From: Marinobacter antarcticus
GTDB taxonomy: Bacteria; Pseudomonadota; Gammaproteobacteria; Pseudomonadales; Oleiphilaceae
Assembly (NCBI RefSeq): GCF_011049865.1
Contig: NZ_DRGY01000144.1
Location: forward strand, 1 to 61,549
DNA length: 61,549 bases
Reading direction: 5' to 3'
Position 1 is the stretch's first letter. Every line of letters begins with the position of its first letter. Both the position numbers and the translations under genes were made by a program. Of this stretch, positions 29,735 through 38,265 are shown one piece after another. The notes under the pieces were generated by a model, which worked only from the letters and a program-made list of their open reading frames with translations, made no database searches and was not told the DNA's origin.

Positions 29735-30172
29735 ATGATGTACATCGATGAAATACTGGAATATCTGCCGCACCGCTATCCCTTCTTGCTGGTGGATCGG
29801 GTTACCGAGATTGAAAAGTCCAAATCGATCAAAGGCTACAAAAATATCTCCTTTAACGAGCCGTTCTTCGCTGGCCATTTCCCCAACAACCCGATTATGC
29901 CCGGGGTGCTCATTATCGAAGCCATGGCTCAACTTTCAGGCATTCTCGGCTTTGTAACGGTGGGGCGGAAACCGGCAGACGGACTGGTACAATATCTGGC
30001 GGGGTCCAGTAAGGCGCGTTTCAAGCGCCCTGTTTTGCCGGGAGACAAGCTGTGCCTCGAATCGGTATTGATCTCCGGTAAACGAGGTATCTGGAAATTT
30101 GAATGTCGTGCACTGGTCGATGGAGACGTCGTCTGCGTTGCCGAAATACTGACCGCAGAGAGAGAAGTTTAA
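29735..30172 (+). CDS. fabZ: (3R)-hydroxyacyl-ACP dehydratase
   Basis: FabZ dehydrates 3-hydroxyacyl-ACP in fatty acid elongation and competes with LpxA/LpxD for the same substrates. The 145 residues show the hot-dog fold signs: [13 protein letters not shown] with the catalytic His region, [19 protein letters not shown] and the catalytic Glu in [11 protein letters not shown] chose the first of two tandem ATGs at 29735, preceded by GAGG. The stop overlaps lpxA by one base. Confidence 0.96.
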   Translation: MMYIDEILEYLPHRYPFLLVDRVTEIEKSKSIKGYKNISFNEPFFAGHFPNNPIMPGVLIIEAMAQLSGILGFVTVGRKPADGLVQYLAGSSKARFKRPVLPGDKLCLESVLISGKRGIWKFECRALVDGDVVCVAEILTAEREV

Positions 30173-30963
30173 TGGCGACAAACGACTGGTCGGGGGTTCA
30201 CCCGCAGGCGATTGTAGATCCGTCAGCCAAGCTTGCGGATAACGTAACGATTGGCCCTTGGAGCTACGTTGGCCCAAATGTCGAGATTGGCGAAGGCACT
30301 GAGATTCTTTCGCATGTGGTTGTAAAAGGCCCAACGGTTATTGGCCGAAACAACCGTATTTTCCAGTTTTGCAGTATTGGGGAAGAATGCCAGGACAAAA
30401 AGTACGCCGGAGAACCCACCACATTGGTTATCGGCGATAACAACGTTATCCGTGAAAATTGCACGATTCATCGCGGTACGATTCAGGATCGCGGAGAAAC
30501 CCGTATCGGTAGCCACAATTTATTGATGGCTTATGTGCACGTAGCTCATGATTGTGTGCTGGGAGACCACATTATCCTTGCGAACTGCGCAACGCTGGCC
30601 GGCCACGTCGTCGTAGGTGATCACGCCATTCTTGGCGGTGGCACCATGGTGCATCAGTTCTGCCACATCGGACCCCACAGCATGGCCGCGGGTGGCAGCA
30701 TCGTTCTCAAAGATATTCCGGCCTACGTTATGGCGGCAGGCCAGTCGGCAGAGCCCCATGGTATGAACGTGGAAGGCCTTAAGCGCCGTGGTTTCGATAA
30801 GGGCGTTCTGGTCACCCTGCGCCGGGCCTATAAGGTCATTTACCGACAGGGCCTGACCACCGAGCAAGCCGTTGAGGCGTTGGAGGGTGCCTACGCTGAA
30901 ACACCAGAGGTGCGCGTTCTGATTGACTCTCTGCGTGGAGCTCATCGCGGTATTATCCGCTGA
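30172..30963 (+). CDS. lpxA: UDP-N-acetylglucosamine acyltransferase
   Basis: LpxA catalyses the first step of lipid A synthesis. The 263 residues consist of a hexapeptide beta helix (IHPQAIVDP-like start HPQAIVDPSAKLADNVTIGP) and a C-terminal helical domain. The catalytic His is in AYVHVAHDCVLGDH, and the acyl ruler region includes GGGTMVHQFCHIGPHSM. Start and fabZ stop share an A (TAATG), a clear sign of coupled translation. Confidence 0.97.
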   Translation: MATNDWSGVHPQAIVDPSAKLADNVTIGPWSYVGPNVEIGEGTEILSHVVVKGPTVIGRNNRIFQFCSIGEECQDKKYAGEPTTLVIGDNNVIRENCTIHRGTIQDRGETRIGSHNLLMAYVHVAHDCVLGDHIILANCATLAGHVVVGDHAILGGGTMVHQFCHIGPHSMAAGGSIVLKDIPAYVMAAGQSAEPHGMNVEGLKRRGFDKGVLVTLRRAYKVIYRQGLTTEQAVEALEGAYAETPEVRVLIDSLRGAHRGIIR

Positions 30964-30983
30964 GCTGGCAGGAGCCCTGTTCG

Positions 30984-32165
30984 ATGAATGATCCCCATGC
31001 TGCGCTCATCAGTAATCGCAAAGTAACCTTCGGAATAATTGCGGGCGAGGCATCGGGAGACATTCTCGGTGCTGGCCTGGTACGTTCGCTTCGAACCAGA
31101 TACCCGAACGCGCGATTTGTTGGTATTGGTGGCGATGAAATGACTGCCGAAGGCTTTCGCTCCCTGGTACCCATGGAGCGGCTATCCATTATGGGTTTGG
31201 TGGAAGTTCTTGGCCGCATTCGGGAGCTCTTCAGTATCCGGTCACGGCTACTGAGTTATTTTTTTGCCACACCACCCGATGTGGTCATCGGAATTGATTC
31301 CCCGGATTTTACCCTTGCCATAGAGCGACGTTGTCGAGAAGCCGGTATTCCGTCTGTTCACTATGTCAGCCCTTCGGTTTGGGCCTGGCGGCAGAAGCGG
31401 ATCTTCAAAATAGCCAAATCCGTTGACCTTATGCTCACCCTGCTGCCGTTTGAAGCCAGATTTTATGAAGAGCACCAAGTGCCCGTGGTGTTCGTAGGGC
31501 ATCCGCTAGCCGATCGTATTCCTATCGTTCCCGAGACGGGTAAAGCTCGCCATGAGTTGGGGCTTGATGAAAACGTACCCTTGTTGGCTTTATTACCCGG
31601 CAGCCGAGCGGGCGAAGTTGAACGCCTTGGCACACTGTTTCTGGAAGCGGCGCGCTGGATTCAGAGTAAACGCCCGGACGTACAGTTGGTCATCCCCTGC
31701 GTTAACCGCGAGCGAGAGGCGCAGGTTCGAGATTTGATTGAAGCGCTCGACGTGAAACTTCAGGTCACCATAGTGAGAGGCCGCTCCCGCGACGTGATGG
31801 CCGCGTCAGACGTAGTGTTGCTGGCCTCCGGAACCGCGACTCTTGAGGCCATGTTGCTGAAAAAGCCCATGGTCGTCGGTTACCGCCTGAGCAGCGTAAG
31901 CTATGCACTTGTCTCCCGCCTGGTGAAGGTGCCTTATGTCTCTCTACCTAACCTGTTGGCAAAGCAGCCGTTGGTGCCTGAACTTTTGCAAGATGACGCA
32001 ACACCCGAATCACTGGGCTCGGCGGTGCTGGAGCGTCTGGAAAACCAGCAAGAGCGTGATCGGTTGATCGAAGCCTTTACAGAGCTTCACCACACATTGC
32101 GGCAGGATGCTGATGAGAAGGCCGCTCAGGCAATCTCCCGGCTGCTCGAAGAGAGAGCTCGCTGA
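30984..32165 (+). CDS. lpxB: Lipid A disaccharide synthase
   Basis: LpxB joins UDP-2,3-diacylglucosamine and lipid X at the inner membrane. The 393-residue GT19 enzyme has the N-terminal signature GIIAGEASGDILGAGLV with RFVGIGGDEM, and the later SPSVWAWRQKR, LLALLPGSRAGEVERL and ASGTATLEAMLLKKPMVVGY, which form the nucleotide-binding C-terminal Rossmann domain. Its stop abuts the rnhB start without a gap. Confidence 0.97.
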   Translation: MNDPHAALISNRKVTFGIIAGEASGDILGAGLVRSLRTRYPNARFVGIGGDEMTAEGFRSLVPMERLSIMGLVEVLGRIRELFSIRSRLLSYFFATPPDVVIGIDSPDFTLAIERRCREAGIPSVHYVSPSVWAWRQKRIFKIAKSVDLMLTLLPFEARFYEEHQVPVVFVGHPLADRIPIVPETGKARHELGLDENVPLLALLPGSRAGEVERLGTLFLEAARWIQSKRPDVQLVIPCVNREREAQVRDLIEALDVKLQVTIVRGRSRDVMAASDVVLLASGTATLEAMLLKKPMVVGYRLSSVSYALVSRLVKVPYVSLPNLLAKQPLVPELLQDDATPESLGSAVLERLENQQERDRLIEAFTELHHTLRQDADEKAAQAISRLLEERAR

Positions 32166-32855
32166 ATGGCCCGCGCTGTTGTTTTGCCGCCTTTCGAGTG
32201 TGCGTATCAGGGCAGGCTTCTGGCCGGCGTTGATGAAGTAGGGCGGGGACCACTGATCGGCGCGGTGGTTACGGCCGCCGTGATTTTAAACCCCGACCGA
32301 CCCATCGCCGGGCTAGCCGATTCAAAAAAGCTCACGGAAAAAAAACGTAACGCTCTTTACGACGAAATAATCGAACACGCAACGGCCTGGTCTTTAGGCC
32401 GCTGCGAAGCCCAGGAGATTGACCAGATAAATATTTATCAGGCCACAATGCTCGCGATGAAGCGCGCCGTTGCCGGTCTGAAAGTTGCACCCGAGTATGT
32501 GTTGGTAGACGGAAACAAATGCCCGAAGTGGCATTGGTCCTCAGAGCCCGTGGTGAAAGGTGATAGTCGGGTAGGGGCGATCAGCGCTGCGTCTATTCTT
32601 GCCAAAGTCACCCGGGACCGGGAGATGGCGGAGATGGCGTTGAAATACCCGGGTTTCGGTTTGGCCCAACACAAAGGCTATCCCACACCCGTGCATATGG
32701 AAGCGCTGTTTCGATTGGGGGTGACGTCAGAGCACCGAACGTCCTTCCGCCCGGTTCGGGAAGCGCTCGAGCAGGTTGGTTCTTATAAGGAGTCTGCGAC
32801 ACGTGCACCAGAATGCCTTAACTACCCGACGGATCTGTTTGAAAACAGTAATTGA
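32166..32855 (+). CDS. rnhB: Ribonuclease HII
   Basis: RNase HII nicks RNA in RNA/DNA hybrids and starts ribonucleotide excision repair. The 229 residues include [20 protein letters not shown] with the first two acidic residues, [41 protein letters not shown] and the final [20 protein letters not shown]. The C-terminal ~25 residues are unconserved. Its stop codon lies within the -35 box of the tRNA promoter. Confidence 0.96.
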   Translation: MARAVVLPPFECAYQGRLLAGVDEVGRGPLIGAVVTAAVILNPDRPIAGLADSKKLTEKKRNALYDEIIEHATAWSLGRCEAQEIDQINIYQATMLAMKRAVAGLKVAPEYVLVDGNKCPKWHWSSEPVVKGDSRVGAISAASILAKVTRDREMAEMALKYPGFGLAQHKGYPTPVHMEALFRLGVTSEHRTSFRPVREALEQVGSYKESATRAPECLNYPTDLFENSN

Positions 32856-32880
32856 CAACTCCTGCGTAAGCCCATATTAT
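32852..32880 (+). promoter_or_regulatory. Sigma-70 promoter of tRNA-fMet
   Basis: TTGACA (32852-32857), a spacer of exactly 17 bases and TATTAT (32875-32880) make a near-consensus promoter. A GC-rich discriminator (ACGCGC) follows, as expected for stable RNA genes under stringent control. The -35 box contains the stop codon of rnhB. Confidence 0.85.
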
Positions 32881-32922
32881 ACGCGCACGTTGATCGGGGT
32901 GACCCGGCAACAACTAGTTTGA

Positions 32923-32999
<77 letters not shown>

Positions 33000-33004
33000 T
33001 ATTT

Positions 33005-33040
33005 AAAGGCAAATCAGTAATTTACTGATTTGCCTTTTTT
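33005..33040. terminator. Terminator of tRNA-fMet
   Basis: AAAGGCAAATCAGTAA pairs with TTACTGATTTGCCTTT around a one-base centre, followed by a T run. A nearly identical hairpin recurs at 48565. Confidence 0.92.
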
Positions 33041-33354
33041 CGTTTGGACCGACAAAAAGTTCCTGTGACACCTATGTGCCAAAGTCTGCGGCGGCGCGAT
33101 TGCTGATCAATTGGAACCGGATCAAACTCCACTCTTTACCGATTTCGCTGGACAGTGGCTCCAGGAGACCAGAATCCCGCCATTGAGCCATCACAGACCC
33201 TGGAAAAGCATGTCAGCGCCACACCGTCAATTACTGGCCAGATCCAAAAGGCGTTGTGAATTATCAGCAGTAAAAGCAACATAACGGGCTGAGAGGTCAA
33301 CGTTACTCGATTCACAGCGTCCGCGTGACCGGAATCTATAGCTGGAAGTTTGCA
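33041..33354 (+). other. Gap after tRNA-fMet with a possible integrase relic
   Basis: No intact gene lies between the tRNA terminator and the HIT gene. In one plus frame, after a stop at 33066-33068, about 70 codons run to a TAA at 33282. They include DQTPLFTDFAGQWLQETRIP (33111 on), which looks like the start of a core-binding domain of tyrosine recombinases. There is no start, no catalytic domain and the pattern fades after ~30 residues, so it would be a fragment. The tRNA-adjacent place supports the idea; the similarity is short. Confidence 0.3.
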
Positions 33355-33750
33355 ATGGAACAGAATTGCCCATTTTGCGCCGTCAATGAAACATCAGAAC
33401 ATGGTCCCATGGCATCCAATGCGCTGGCTCATATCTGCCTGGACGGCTTTCCGGTCTCGAAAGGCCACTTGTTGATCATTCCCAATCGCCATGCCTCAGA
33501 CTGGTTTGATCTTACTTCGGCTGAACAACAAGCGATCATGGAGTTGGTCAAGCAAGGAAAGCAGTGGCTTGAGGAACGTTACCAGCCGGATGGCTACAAT
33601 ATTGGTATGAACTGTGGAGCGGCGGCAGGGCAGACGGTCTTGCACATGCACTGTCACTTGATTCCTCGGTATGCGGGCGATCAACACGATCCTCGCGGTG
33701 GCGTGCGATGGGTCATCCCGGAGAAAGCGGATTACTGGAGTGGCCGATGA
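33355..33750 (+). CDS. HIT (histidine triad) family hydrolase
   Basis: The protein has 131 residues. It shows the triad H97-M-H99-C-H101 in VLHMHCHLIPR, the conserved N in GMNCGAAAGQTV and a Cys pair, CPFC, at 5-8. HIT proteins hydrolyse or transfer nucleotidyl groups from dinucleotides or AMP-conjugates. The end, DPRGGVRWVIPEKADYW, is typical of short HIT proteins that travel in accessory islands. I chose the ATG at 33355, with GGAAG before it; ten residues upstream are unconserved. The stop overlaps the start of the nuclease gene (ATGA), which indicates coupled translation and a joint role. Substrate is unknown. Confidence 0.85.
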   Translation: MEQNCPFCAVNETSEHGPMASNALAHICLDGFPVSKGHLLIIPNRHASDWFDLTSAEQQAIMELVKQGKQWLEERYQPDGYNIGMNCGAAAGQTVLHMHCHLIPRYAGDQHDPRGGVRWVIPEKADYWSGR

Positions 33751-35054
33751 GTTTGCTTGATTACGAGAAACGCTTTGCGTCGCTTCGAATGAATAGGGGC
33801 GGTGCTAACAAAAGTCCTCACAAAGTGGCCATGTTGCAGGCGGTCATGGATCTCGTAGAGTCGGGCGACGTTACGAATAATCGGTTTTATTTTAACGGTG
33901 ATCTCAAGCGCCAGTTCACCGAACGTTTTCAGGCATTAGCGTCTCCTTCGGATCGTAATAACCCCCATTTGCCGTTTTTCCACCTACGGAGTGAGGGGTT
34001 TTGGCACCACAAAACCAGACCCGGCCAGCAAGAGCCCTATGATCAACTGACAACGTCGACGTCGCAGGGCGTTATTAACGCTCACATTGATCATGTATTT
34101 TTGGACGACGAGCTGTTTGAACTTCTGGGTAACCAGTTTGCACGTGAGCTTCTGAGATCCTCGCTGTTAACTAGCCTTGATGAAACGTCGATTCGTGACC
34201 TCCTACAACCTGAACGCGGTGGTTGGGACTGGTTGGAATGCGAGTTTCTAGTCCATGATTACGTGACGATGCTGGAGAAACACCTCGTTGGTGCGGCCTA
34301 TAGTAAAGCAGCCCACCGCAGGGCGCTTCAGCCGCGCCTGAATAATCGCTCCGAGGGATCGATCGAATATAAACACCAGAACGTCAGTGCTGTGTTATTG
34401 GAGTTGGGGCTCCCATACATCCCTGGCTACAAACCCGCGTTTAACTACCAGCAACAGCTCAAACAGGTAGTTCTGTCTTATCTTGCTGGCCATCAGAAGG
34501 TCGTCGACGACGTAAATCTCGTTGCTGATCAGGTTGTGGGTGAATCGGATCATCATGATTGGGCCTGGGAGACGGTGTTTGATCCGGAACCGCCAGAGCG
34601 CATCCCTCATGTCGCCGAAGGCAGGCCCAGCTACTTGGCGAAACGTATCGACTTCTCAGAACGTGAGCGGCGAAATCGCCAGTTGGGGGAGAGCGCGGAG
34701 AAATTCGTTCTTCGCATGGAGAAGCAGCGTCTTATCGCAGAAAATCGGCCCGACTTAGCCGCAGAAGTCGAATGGTCTAGTGAAAAACGTGGCGATGGGT
34801 TGGGATATGACATTCGCTCTTTTGATGCGTTGGGAGATCAAGAGCGTTTCCTAGAGGTTAAAGCGACCAAATCTGGGAAGTACCAGCCGTTTTTTATTAG
34901 CGAAAATGAGCGATCATTTTCTATTGAATTCTCGGAGGCGTTTCGTCTCTATCGCGTCTACGACTTCGGTTTGGCTTCGCGGTTTTTCATTTTGCCGGGA
35001 GCAATTGAACAGCACGTGCATTTGATGCCGCAAAACTATAGAGCCCGGTTTTAA
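33747..35054 (+). CDS. Putative modification-dependent nuclease: N-terminal SBD-like domain and NOV_C/DUF3883 domain
   Basis: The 435 residues divide into three parts. Residues 20-110 (KSPHKVAMLQAVMDLVESGD, NNRF, then PFFHLRSEGFWH) resemble the domain that in ScoMcrA-type enzymes reads phosphorothioate or other modified DNA. Residues 180-250 hold an EGSIEYKHQNVSAVLLELGL segment found in other restriction-like proteins. Residues 305-435 fit the NOV_C/DUF3883 domain with a PD-(D/E)XK set: E315 or E318 (LGESAEKF), D355 (GYDIRSFD) and E370-V-K372 (FLEVKAT). Together this suggests a type IV-like restriction endonuclease. The gene overlaps the HIT gene upstream. Family matches were made by eye; the nuclease prediction is good, the modification-sensing role is inference. 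Confidence 0.65.
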   Translation: MSLLDYEKRFASLRMNRGGANKSPHKVAMLQAVMDLVESGDVTNNRFYFNGDLKRQFTERFQALASPSDRNNPHLPFFHLRSEGFWHHKTRPGQQEPYDQLTTSTSQGVINAHIDHVFLDDELFELLGNQFARELLRSSLLTSLDETSIRDLLQPERGGWDWLECEFLVHDYVTMLEKHLVGAAYSKAAHRRALQPRLNNRSEGSIEYKHQNVSAVLLELGLPYIPGYKPAFNYQQQLKQVVLSYLAGHQKVVDDVNLVADQVVGESDHHDWAWETVFDPEPPERIPHVAEGRPSYLAKRIDFSERERRNRQLGESAEKFVLRMEKQRLIAENRPDLAAEVEWSSEKRGDGLGYDIRSFDALGDQERFLEVKATKSGKYQPFFISENERSFSIEFSEAFRLYRVYDFGLASRFFILPGAIEQHVHLMPQNYRARF

Positions 35055-35303
35055 TGCGCGACATTCTCGCTCGCGTTGATTTCAGTGGGATGGTTGCGTT
35101 ACCCCGATATCCTCCGCTGAATAGAGTGGGGAATAAACCGGGCGATAAAGGCGGCAATGTTGGTCTGTGGTGTAACCAGATATCGTGGCTTGGGACGTGC
35201 CGCTTCTGCTGCCCTGTTCATCAAATAAAAAACTATCGTGGGCCGCGTTCATCGCGGACTTTGTAACTTTGTTTACCGACAATTCAATAACGGGAGCCCA
35301 AGC

Positions 35304-35516
35304 ATGGCCGACGAAGACACTCTGCAAGCGCTTAAAATTGCTTTCACGTTTATGCCACACCCAATGGAGATCAACCGCTTCGAGTACGGTGACGATACCG
35401 ACAAGGTTCAGGCACAGGTGAAATTTGTTCGGGAAGTGCTGGCTCACCGTGGCGTCGATCCCGAAGAGGTCAGCGGTGATATCAATCCGGATTCTGAGCC
35501 AAATTCCTGCTACTGA
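35304..35516 (+). CDS. Small conserved-looking hypothetical protein
   Basis: This 70-residue acidic protein starts at an ATG with GGGAG eight bases before it. It has a central helix (DKVQAQVKFVREVLAHRGVD) and ends EPNSCY. No signal peptide or known domain is visible. Its last codons overlap the end of the GGDEF gene on the other strand by seven bases, an unusual tail-to-tail overlap. Codon use and the good ribosome site support coding; function is unknown. Confidence 0.55.
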   Translation: MADEDTLQALKIAFTFMPHPMEINRFEYGDDTDKVQAQVKFVREVLAHRGVDPEEVSGDINPDSEPNSCY

Positions 35517-36553
35517 GGTGTGGTTTTTCGGCTTCGTTTGTCGTTGTAGAGTCGCTGATCTGCCATGCGCATCAGGCTGGTGGGCGCGTTCAAACCGGGC
35601 TCCTCGGAGCTTGCCGCACCCCAGCTGAAGTGGGCCTTCAGTTCCTGGTCTTGCCAGTGAAAAGCGGCCTGCTGGAAATGCCTGGTCAGGCGTTCGCCAA
35701 TGAGCCGAGCTGAGGCCAGGTTCTGGTCAGGAAGCAGCACCACGAATTCGTCTCCAGCAAAGCGGAACACTGAATCATCTTCCCGCAACAGAGATTGGCA
35801 CTGGTCAGCCACAAAGCACAGGTAAGCGTCGCCGCAGTCGTGGCCGTAGGTGTCGTTGACCGTTTTGAAATCATCCAGGTCGATAAAAAGAATCGAGAGA
35901 GCCCGCCCATAACGGCGTGATCTGCTCAGGCTCTGGCTCAGGGTGTCATCCAGTTCGCGCCGGTTGCGAAGGCCGGTCAGAGGATCCCGCGTCGCCAGGT
36001 CCCTTAGCTGGTCCCGGGCCCAGACGCTGGTCAGCCCGATGGAAACCTTGACCGCCAGTTGCTCCAGGAAAAACGCCTCCATGCCGGGTTGGTAGCGTTC
36101 TGGATCCACGGTGCCGAGAAACAGACCGCCCACGACACGGTCTTCCATAACCAGTGGCAGAACAGCCATGGAGCCGATCGTCTGTCGGTTTTCGGGAGGT
36201 ATCAGTTGGCGAAAGCGCTGGGGCTGGTCCAATAAAATCGGCTGGCGGATGTTGCCGATCAGGCGGATGTAGTCAACGGCGGGTACCTTCATGGGCAACA
36301 CCAGGGCGCCCTGATCAGCCATTGATGCACGGAGCCGTTGGTTGCTGTCGATGTTCGTCAATACCAACCACACTTCATCCAGCTCGTATCGGGTTCGCAC
36401 CAGGGCCGTAAGCCGATCCAGAAAAGTGGCGCTGTCGCTCAGGTTTGTCAGTTCAACTTCAATCTCGAACAGCGTGCGCGCAATCTTTTCGTTGCGGCGG
36501 GCATGCTCTATGAGCTCTTGAACGTCGATTGAGTGTTCAGGTGGCAAAGACAT
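35510..36553 (-). CDS. Diguanylate cyclase with N-terminal DUF484/GAF-like sensor
   Basis: Residues 1-170 follow the DUF484/GAF pattern (ELIEHARRNEKIARTLFEIE, then SMAVLPLVMEDRVVGGLFLG). Residues 180-345 form a GGDEF domain with DPLTGLRNRREL, the metal region FIDLDDFKTVND and the signature AGDEF at 266-270 instead of GGDEF. Change of the first Gly is tolerated in some active cyclases, so c-di-GMP synthesis is plausible but not certain. No inhibitory RxxD site just before the signature was seen. There is no membrane segment, so it is cytoplasmic. Confidence 0.85.
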   Translation of the reverse strand: MSLPPEHSIDVQELIEHARRNEKIARTLFEIEVELTNLSDSATFLDRLTALVRTRYELDEVWLVLTNIDSNQRLRASMADQGALVLPMKVPAVDYIRLIGNIRQPILLDQPQRFRQLIPPENRQTIGSMAVLPLVMEDRVVGGLFLGTVDPERYQPGMEAFFLEQLAVKVSIGLTSVWARDQLRDLATRDPLTGLRNRRELDDTLSQSLSRSRRYGRALSILFIDLDDFKTVNDTYGHDCGDAYLCFVADQCQSLLREDDSVFRFAGDEFVVLLPDQNLASARLIGERLTRHFQQAAFHWQDQELKAHFSWGAASSEEPGLNAPTSLMRMADQRLYNDKRSRKTTPQ

Positions 36554-36697
36554 CGGCGGGTCAAATCCCGTGTAATAATAGTCTTTCGGATTCAGATAGC
36601 TTGGCGAGCCGCTGATCCAATACGATAGTATCAGAGAGTCTGGCCTGATGGCTGGCTTTTCTGAGAAGGTAAAGATCCATGCACAGGGAGCTCATGC

Positions 36698-37576
36698 ATG
36701 CATGTTGGAGAGAATTTCAGGAAGGTCCTGGTCCAGACCTCTGGCGCCGCCATCAACGTTCTGCATGGCGGGCAGGGCAGCCAACCCCTGCTGCTGCTCC
36801 ACGGCTATCCCCAGACCCACATGATGTGGCATCGGATCATGCCTTTGCTGGCGCCCCATTTCCAAATCGTATGCCCCGACCTTCGCGGTTACGGTGACAG
36901 CGAGAAACCTCATTCGGCTGGTGATCACAGTACCTATTCGAAACGGTCCATGGCTGCCGACATGGCCGAGTTGATGACCGAACTGGGCCATCAGCAGTTT
37001 CTGGTAGCCGGCCACGACCGCGGCGCCCGGGTGGTTCACAGAATGGCGCTGGATTATCCGGAGCGGGTCAGCCGGGCGTGTGTCATGGACATAGCCCCAA
37101 CGCTTCACATGTTCAGTCACACGGATCAGCAGTTTGCCACCGGCTACTATCACTGGTTTTTTCTGATTCAGCCGGATGGGCTGCCGGAACGGATGATCGG
37201 TTACGATCCGGGCTATTACCTGACAGAGAAACTGAAGCGGTGGAGCGGCCCGGACGCGCAATTCGATCCAGACGCGGTGGCGGAGTATGTCAGGTGTTTC
37301 AGCGATCCGGCTGCGATTCACGCGTCCTGCGAAGATTATCGGGCAGCGGCCACCATCGATATGGAACACGATGAGCAGGACCGTCACCGCAAGATCCAGT
37401 GTCCCCTGCTGGTACTCTGGGGCAATCAGGGTTTTGTTCACCGCACCTATGACGTGCTCGCGGTCTGGGGCGACTATGCCCGGCACGTGGAAGGCCGGTC
37501 GCTGGACTGCGGGCACTTTCTGCCGGAGGAGGCGCCTGAGCCAGTGGCTGGGGCGTTGCTGGATTTTTTCGCATAG
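36698..37576 (+). CDS. Haloacetate dehalogenase-family alpha/beta hydrolase
   Basis: The 292 residues match the fluoroacetate dehalogenase family closely. All key residues appear with a nearly constant offset from the known enzyme: nucleophile D107 with R108 and R111 ([16 protein letters not shown]), D131 in VMDIAPT, the halide-pocket H152-W153 ([10 protein letters not shown]), Y214 and the catalytic H273 in [13 protein letters not shown]. The lid residues needed for haloacetate binding are therefore present. A close epoxide hydrolase is the alternative, but its pair of lid tyrosines is not obvious. A GGGAG site precedes the ATG. Cytoplasmic, monocistronic, divergent from the GGDEF gene. Confidence 0.82.
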   Translation: MHVGENFRKVLVQTSGAAINVLHGGQGSQPLLLLHGYPQTHMMWHRIMPLLAPHFQIVCPDLRGYGDSEKPHSAGDHSTYSKRSMAADMAELMTELGHQQFLVAGHDRGARVVHRMALDYPERVSRACVMDIAPTLHMFSHTDQQFATGYYHWFFLIQPDGLPERMIGYDPGYYLTEKLKRWSGPDAQFDPDAVAEYVRCFSDPAAIHASCEDYRAAATIDMEHDEQDRHRKIQCPLLVLWGNQGFVHRTYDVLAVWGDYARHVEGRSLDCGHFLPEEAPEPVAGALLDFFA

Positions 37577-37622
37577 GGGTGTGAGTTGAACGAGTCCCTT
37601 GGTGGCGTCTGGCAGGGGCAGG

Positions 37623-38156
37623 TCACGCCGACTGGAATAGAGCCCAGCTCTGCATTCTGAGGTGAAATTCACCGGCCTGGCGTCCAGACACAAAAAGACT
37701 CACCGATGCCAGGTGCCGGATGTCCAGTGGTTCCGCATCCGTCACTGTCTTCCCCCGCCAGGTAGGGATGAAGTCACTGAAGGGAAGCCGGATACAACGC
37801 CATTGGTCCGTATCCGGTGTAAAGCTGTGCTGGTACACGATGCTGCGCCGATTGGTGCTGGTTCGAAGCCCGATCTTGTAGGTTTTACCATCGCCGCGAG
37901 CCAGCAGTTCAACACCGGTCCAGCCCGATGCATCCCGCGGTTGGGGCAAGTCCGCTTTGGCCGAGGCAAAGCCGCCGCCGTTATCTAACCGCACAGTGCC
38001 ACAGAAATGGCCATAGCCTTCCTCAGAGCGGGCAACCTTGCCATCAGATTGCCCTCCCATAACTGGATCACCGAGGGATTCCCATTCCAGGTCGTTCTCC
38101 TGACCATCGAAAGCGACCAGTGTTGGGTCTTGGTTGGTACTTTGCCTTTGGTTCAT
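37623..38156 (-). CDS. CIA30 family protein
   Basis: This 177-residue protein has the CIA30 (complex I intermediate-associated protein 30) jelly-roll pattern: GDPVMGGQSDGKV, FCGTVRLDNGGGFAS, GWTGVELLARGDGKTYKIGL and the closing strand VSLFVSGRQAGEFHL. Bacterial members are not tied to complex I; many bind sugars or are of unknown role. I chose the ATG at 38156 with GAAGG before it. It is convergent with the dehalogenase gene. Confidence 0.82.
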   Translation of the reverse strand: MNQRQSTNQDPTLVAFDGQENDLEWESLGDPVMGGQSDGKVARSEEGYGHFCGTVRLDNGGGFASAKADLPQPRDASGWTGVELLARGDGKTYKIGLRTSTNRRSIVYQHSFTPDTDQWRCIRLPFSDFIPTWRGKTVTDAEPLDIRHLASVSLFVSGRQAGEFHLRMQSWALFQSA

Positions 38157-38265
38157 TGGTTTACCTTCAACAAATTTGCACAGGCTGAAACTGGCATTTT
38201 GAATCACCGATCCCCGATGCAGTAGATACCTGATAGCGTTACACTAACTCGCCAAACATACGTTC

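Noticed and set aside
36692..37693. 333-codon open frame on the minus strand
   Set aside because: It is opposite the dehalogenase gene, which has all catalytic residues and a good ribosome site.
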